A program made the position numbers and the translations under genes. Shown here one piece after another: positions 14,964 to 18,117 of a stretch of 18,117 nucleotides of DNA. Source of the stretch: Desulfomicrobium sp. (GTDB lineage Bacteria; Desulfobacterota; Desulfovibrionia; Desulfovibrionales; Desulfomicrobiaceae). Within the stretch, counting starts at the first letter, position 1. Each line of letters opens with the position of its first letter. Location: assembly GCA_003542385.1 (NCBI GenBank), contig DPKT01000057.1, positions 1-18,117 on the forward strand. The letters run 5' to 3'. The notes beneath the pieces are model-generated. The model was not told the DNA's origin, did not search any database, and saw only the letters and a program-made list of their open reading frames with translations.

Positions 14964-15650
14964 ATGGACACAACGGGACACAAGGGCGACGAAGCAGCCA
15001 AACCGCTTTTCCGGTTTGTCGGGGGGCGGTTCACTCTCCTGCTCGCCTCGATCATCACGGCTCTCGCGGTGTCGCCTTTTCTGGTGGGTTTCGTGCACCT
15101 GAAGCTCCTCATGGACGTCTGCCTGACGGCCATACTCGTTTCGGCCATCCAGGCGGTCAGCGACAGGATGCGCACGTTCGTCATCGCCATGCTCCTGGCC
15201 ATCCCCTATCTTTTCCTGAAATGGTCGGGAGTTTTCGCGGATGCCGCGGAACATCTGAAACTGGCGGAACTCTTCGCAGGGATATTCCTGGGCTACGTTC
15301 TCGTCCTTATCCTGCGCTACATCTCGACCCGACGGCAGGTCGACTCGGACGTCATCATGGCCGCCGTCTGCGGGTATCTTCTGCTCGGGTTCATGTGGGC
15401 CTACGCGTTCTTCTTTCTGGAGGCCGCCCAGCCGGGGTCCTTCCAATTCGCTCGCGAAGGCGCGCCAGCGACCCACGACTTCATCTATTTCAGCTTCGTG
15501 ACCATGACCACCGTCGGCTACGGCGACTGCCTGCCCGCCTCGAACGCAGGGCGCTCCCTGGCCGTTCTCGAGGCAGTGATGGGCCAGCTCTACCTGGCCG
15601 TGACCATAGCCCGGCTGGTCGGCATGCAGGCGTCCAGACCGGATGAGTAG
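14964..15650 (+). CDS. Six-helix voltage-independent K+ channel (Ion_trans_2 pore)
   Basis: The 228-residue inner-membrane protein has six predicted helices (about 23-44, 46-65, 71-86, 101-120, 130-154, 197-220). The re-entrant pore between helices 5 and 6 carries the K+ selectivity filter TVGYGD (183-188) in FIYFSFVTMTTVGYGDCLP. The helix-4 region has no regularly spaced Arg/Lys, so it is not a voltage sensor, and there is no cytoplasmic RCK/TrkA_N domain. It should pass K+ passively, with gating unknown. The start is uncertain: ATG 14964 is preferred because GAGG lies eight bases upstream, but ATGs at 14901 and 14874 and a GTG at 14790 are in frame. The GTG start would lie inside the hairpin at 14761-14806. 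It stands alone between hairpin-bearing gaps and is probably monocistronic. Confidence 0.88.
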   Translation: MDTTGHKGDEAAKPLFRFVGGRFTLLLASIITALAVSPFLVGFVHLKLLMDVCLTAILVSAIQAVSDRMRTFVIAMLLAIPYLFLKWSGVFADAAEHLKLAELFAGIFLGYVLVLILRYISTRRQVDSDVIMAAVCGYLLLGFMWAYAFFFLEAAQPGSFQFAREGAPATHDFIYFSFVTMTTVGYGDCLPASNAGRSLAVLEAVMGQLYLAVTIARLVGMQASRPDE

Positions 15651-15677
15651 CTTCACATCGCAAGTCCGGAGAGGGAG

Positions 15678-15691
15678 GGCGACATGTCGCC
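15678..15691. repeat. 14-bp perfect palindrome downstream of the K+ channel gene
   Basis: GGCGACATGTCGCC reads the same on both strands and starts 28 nt after the channel stop. A further short stem, CGGGC-TTTTC-GCCCG (15707-15721), follows. With no unpaired spacer in the centre, the palindrome is better suited to a dimeric DNA-binding protein than to a terminator, although a short hairpin is possible. Confidence 0.4.
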
Positions 15692-15769
15692 ACGTGCCTC
15701 GGCTTTCGGGCTTTTCGCCCGCGCCTACCCCTCGCACGCGAAGTCTCTGGTTGATTTTTTATGACATAG

Positions 15770-15788
15770 CCCCGGCCGTCGGCCGGGG
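15770..15788 (+). promoter_or_regulatory. GC-rich hairpin in the pqi leader
   Basis: CCCCGGCC-GTC-GGCCGGGG is a perfect 8-bp stem with a three-base loop. It ends nine bases before the GGAGGA ribosome site of pqiA (15798-15803). It is preceded by an AT-rich patch with a T6 run (15755-15760), which may contain the promoter. If transcribed, so stable a stem so close to the ribosome site could lower translation. No T-run follows, so it is not a standard terminator. Confidence 0.35.
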
Positions 15789-15806
15789 TCTGATACCGGA
15801 GGAAGC

Positions 15807-16244
15807 ATGCGCATACTTGCCTGTCATGGCTGCGATCTGCTGATCCGGCTGTCGGACGAGTCCGGGGTCGTCTCGCTGTGCCCGCGCTGCGGCTCGGTGT
15901 TGCAGAGGTCCAGGAGAACCGGCATCGACCGCCCTCTGGCCTTCGCCTTGTGCGGGTTGGTGCTTTTCGCCATCGCTCTGACCAATCCATTCCTGGCCAT
16001 GAAGAGAGGGGGGGGCGTGCAGGAGACCACGCTGCCGACGGGCATCATCGAGCTCTGGAAGCAGCGCCTCTGCGGCCTGGGTTCGCTGGTGTTCCTGACC
16101 TGCGCCCTGATCCCCCTGGTCCAGCTCACCGGGCTGCTCTACATCCTCGCGCCTCTGCGCCTGCACATGGCGGCGCTGGCCAAGCTGGTCGCGGAGAGTT
16201 TCGACCCCCGTCTCATCTGGGATGTCATCGAGGAGGATTCATGA
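15807..16244 (+). CDS. pqiA: PqiA family protein, internally deleted short form
   Basis: PqiA proteins are inner-membrane partners of the PqiB lipid-transport bridge. This 145-residue version has one zinc ribbon (C6-x-x-C9 and C25-x-x-C28), a helix at about 43-65 (RPLAFALCGLVLFAIALTNP), the typical ETTLPTGIIELW periplasmic piece and a helix at about 90-117 ending LLYILAPLRL. It then goes almost directly to FDPRLIWD (132-139), the signature near the C-terminus of full-length PqiA (E. coli ends similarly, from memory). The segment with the conserved PWSM-x-EV-like motif and the following two helices is missing. E. coli PqiA is about 417 residues with two such units, and split versions are about 200. 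The reading frame is intact, with a good Shine-Dalgarno (GGAGGA), and the stop overlaps pqiB by four bases (ATGA). It may be functional as a minimal form or a decaying gene. Confidence 0.82.
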   Translation: MRILACHGCDLLIRLSDESGVVSLCPRCGSVLQRSRRTGIDRPLAFALCGLVLFAIALTNPFLAMKRGGGVQETTLPTGIIELWKQRLCGLGSLVFLTCALIPLVQLTGLLYILAPLRLHMAALAKLVAESFDPRLIWDVIEEDS

Positions 16245-17872
16245 CCGACGTATCCCTGTCCAAGGACCAGGCCGCACCGGCCACCGTGAGAAAGAAGGGC
16301 GGCATCTCCCTCGTCTGGATCGTGCCGCTGGTGGCCCTCGTCGTCGGGGGATGGCTGGCGTACAAGGCCGTCAGCGAGAAGGGGCCCGTCATCACCATCA
16401 CCTTTTCGACCGCGGAGGGGCTCGAGGCCGGCAAGACGAAGATCAAGTACAAGGACGTGGCCGTCGGCCAGGTCGAGTCCATCCATCTGGGCGACGACCT
16501 CAAGCACGTCGTCGTCACAGCCGAACTGGAAAAGGACTACGGCCGCTACCTGAATGACAAGACCCGCTTTTGGGTGGCGCGGGCGCAGATCCGCGGCGGC
16601 ACGGCCTCGGGCTTGTCGACGCTGCTCTCGGGGGCGTACATCGGCGTGGACCCGTCGCCGACCGGCCAGCCGACATTCAGCTTCAACGGCCTCGAAGTCC
16701 CGCCCGTCGTCACCTCCGGCCTGCCCGGAAAGCACTTTTGGCTCAAGGCCGCACGCCTGGGCTCCCTCAACGTCGGCGTGCCGGTCTATTACCGCCAGAT
16801 CCAGGTCGGGCAGGTGGTCAGTTACGGCTTCGCCCCGGACGGGCAGACCGTCGACGTCCAGGTCTTCGTCGAGGCCCCGCACGACGCCAAGGTCACCCGG
16901 AACACGCGCTTCTGGAACTCCAGCGGTCTGGACGTGTCCCTCTCGGCCCAGGGGCTGAAGGTCGACACCGAGTCGATCGTCAGCATCATCTCCGGCGGGT
17001 TGGCCTTCGACGTCCCCGACGGCGTGGAGCCGGGCGGGGAGGCGGAGGAAAACGCGGCATTCCAGCTCTACCCGAGCCGGGAGAGCATCCAGGAGAAGAC
17101 CTACACCCTGCGCAGGTCCTGGCTGGTATTTTTCGACCAGTCGGTGCGCGGCCTGAGCGTGGGGGCGCCGGTGGAGCTTTTCGGAATCAAGATCGGCGAG
17201 GTGTCGGGCATCGACCTCATCTACGACGAGAAGCGCAGGGATCTGCGCGTGCCGGTCCTGCTGTCCATCGAGCCCGAGCGGATTCAGAACGTGTTCAAGG
17301 CCATTCCCAGGCAGCGCGCCGGGGAGCGCGAGCCGCTGCTCAAATGGTTCGTGGAGGAGCGCAACCTGCGCGCCCAGCTGAAGACGGGCAACCTCCTCAC
17401 GGGGCAGCTCCTGGTGGATCTCGGGTTTTACCCCGACGAGCCCAAAGCCGTCCTGGCCCATGAGAACGACCTGCCGGTCATCCCCAGCATGGGCGGTTCC
17501 ATCGAGCAGATCCAGGAGAGCATCGCCAGGATCACCCGCGATCTGGAGAAGGTTCCCTTTGAGAAGATCGGCACGAATCTCGACCTGCTGCTGAAGGAGA
17601 GCACGACGACCGTCAGGGACGCCGGTGCCTTCGCGCGACGCCTGAACGGCGAGACCGCCCCGGCGCTGCAGTCCGGGCTCGTCGTCCTGCAGACCACGCT
17701 GCAGGAGGTTCAGAGCGCCATCGGCAAGGACTCGCCCCTGAACTACAACCTGAAGAAGACCCTCGAAGAGCTGGCCCTTACCCTGCGCTCCCTGCGCGAA
17801 CTGACCACCGCCATCGAGAATCAGCCGCAGTCGCTCCTGTTCGGCAAAGGAGAGAAGAAGGATGAAAAGTAG
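16241..17872 (+). CDS. pqiB: PqiB, triple-MCE-domain lipid transport protein
   Basis: At 543 residues the protein matches E. coli PqiB in length. One N-terminal membrane helix (about 21-41) anchors it in the inner membrane. Three MCE domains follow: one at about 48-138 (GPVITITFSTAEGLEAGKTK, KDVAVGQVESI), one at about 165-230 (GSLNVGVPVYYRQIQVGQV) and one at about 292-395 (VRGLSVGAPVELFGIKIGEV). The last 130 or so residues are helical with coiled-coil spacing, as in the syringe-like needle of the PqiB hexamer that spans the periplasm and passes phospholipid. The start at 16241 is set by GAGGAGG at 16230-16236 and the overlap with pqiA. The frame is open upstream, but that is a shadow of pqiA. 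The stop overlaps pqiC by 11 bases, indicating one operon with coupled translation. Confidence 0.95.
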   Translation: MTDVSLSKDQAAPATVRKKGGISLVWIVPLVALVVGGWLAYKAVSEKGPVITITFSTAEGLEAGKTKIKYKDVAVGQVESIHLGDDLKHVVVTAELEKDYGRYLNDKTRFWVARAQIRGGTASGLSTLLSGAYIGVDPSPTGQPTFSFNGLEVPPVVTSGLPGKHFWLKAARLGSLNVGVPVYYRQIQVGQVVSYGFAPDGQTVDVQVFVEAPHDAKVTRNTRFWNSSGLDVSLSAQGLKVDTESIVSIISGGLAFDVPDGVEPGGEAEENAAFQLYPSRESIQEKTYTLRRSWLVFFDQSVRGLSVGAPVELFGIKIGEVSGIDLIYDEKRRDLRVPVLLSIEPERIQNVFKAIPRQRAGEREPLLKWFVEERNLRAQLKTGNLLTGQLLVDLGFYPDEPKAVLAHENDLPVIPSMGGSIEQIQESIARITRDLEKVPFEKIGTNLDLLLKESTTTVRDAGAFARRLNGETAPALQSGLVVLQTTLQEVQSAIGKDSPLNYNLKKTLEELALTLRSLRELTTAIENQPQSLLFGKGEKKDEK

Positions 17873-18117
17873 CATCGCCCGCGCGGCGCTTCTGGGCCTG
17901 GCCTGGGCTGCGCTGCTTTCAGGTTGCGCCGGAAAGACGGAAACCATGTCCTACTACAGCCTGCACGTACCGCAGGCCTCGGCCGCAGCGCCTGCCGGCG
18001 ACGCCGTGTCGGTCAGCGTCGGCCCAGTGACCCTGCCCGATGTCCTCAAGCAGACGCGCATCGCCACGGGCGGGGAGAACGGGCAGTACCGGCTGGCCGA
18101 ATACCACCGCTGGACCG
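17862..18117 (+). CDS. pqiC: PqiC, outer-membrane lipoprotein of the Pqi system (partial, 5' end)
   Basis: The first 85 residues are present and the gene continues beyond the window. It starts with a lipoprotein signal peptide, lipobox LSGC with the modified Cys at 22. The mature part opens SYYSLHVP and then shows VSVGPVTLPDVLKQTRI and RLAEYHRWT, which match the DUF330/ABC-transport auxiliary lipoprotein pattern of PqiC (YmbA), where the sequence normally reads vgPv-lP-yldr-qiv and l-ey-rWaepl. PqiC docks the tip of PqiB at the outer membrane. The ATG at 17862 overlaps the end of pqiB and has an AAGAAGG site just before it. Confidence 0.9.
   Translation, partial: MKSSIARAALLGLAWAALLSGCAGKTETMSYYSLHVPQASAAAPAGDAVSVSVGPVTLPDVLKQTRIATGGENGQYRLAEYHRWT

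Noticed and set aside
16140..16244. A frameshift as the explanation for the short PqiA.
   Set aside because: Neither alternative frame near the break encodes the missing PWSM-type segment or helices, and the frame returns directly to the C-terminal signature, so an internal in-frame deletion fits better.
16139..17947. A 602-residue minus-strand open frame opposite pqiB.
   Set aside because: It is the same type of antisense shadow; pqiB on the + strand has three MCE domains and the expected length.
1..18117. CRISPR arrays, insertion sequences, tRNA or rRNA genes, prophage or defence modules.
   Set aside because: No regularly spaced repeats, transposase motifs, terminal inverted repeats, tRNA-like cloverleaf or nuclease/helicase genes were seen on either strand.

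Overview
The window reads as chromosomal DNA from a GC-rich Gram-negative bacterium. Every recognisable gene is on the + strand, with strong Shine-Dalgarno sequences, tight gene spacing and many secreted or lipid-anchored envelope proteins. An NtrC/FhlA-type sigma-54 activator next to a MurG-like glycosyltransferase, together with the general style of the proteins, suggests a Desulfovibrionales-type (deltaproteobacterial) organism. That taxonomic guess is inference; there is no rRNA or marker gene in the window.

Layout. (1) 2-112 is the tail of a small glycine-zipper-like envelope protein. (2) 530-2458 encodes a sigma-54-dependent activator (GAF, PAS, AAA+, Fis-type HTH), followed by a good intrinsic terminator at 2597-2639. 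(3) 2762-4006 is a GT-B/MurG-like glycosyltransferase. (4) 4118-6508 is a large MscS-family mechanosensitive channel of the YbiO type. (5) 6845-7180 is an ABM/YgiN-type monooxygenase-fold protein, and 7274-7963 is a DUF3313-type lipoprotein. (6) 8266-14070 is a complete tripartite RND efflux operon (adaptor, inner-membrane pump, outer-membrane channel), followed closely by a periplasmic protein made of two copies of one small beta-type domain (14125-14742). (7) 14964-15650 is a six-helix, voltage-independent K+ channel. (8) 15807 to the window end is a pqiABC cluster for MCE-type lipid transport across the periplasm; pqiC runs off the edge.

The common theme is envelope homeostasis: osmotic release (MscS), K+ flux, drug or lipophile efflux (RND) and intermembrane lipid traffic (Pqi). 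The RND genes nearly touch or overlap (5-nt gap, then 8-nt overlap), as do the pqi genes (4-nt and 11-nt overlaps), so each set is probably one transcript. No dedicated repressor gene for the pump lies in the window, and I found no convincing -24/-12 promoter that would tie the sigma-54 activator to a neighbour.

The most unusual item is PqiA. At 145 residues it keeps the N-terminal zinc ribbon, two membrane helices and the family's extreme C-terminal FDPRxxWD signature, but lacks the middle of the protein, so it looks like an in-frame internal deletion. The next most unusual are the duplicated-domain periplasmic protein attached to the RND operon and the long bulged hairpin just after it. I found no CRISPR array, transposon, tRNA, rRNA or clearly novel defence system.
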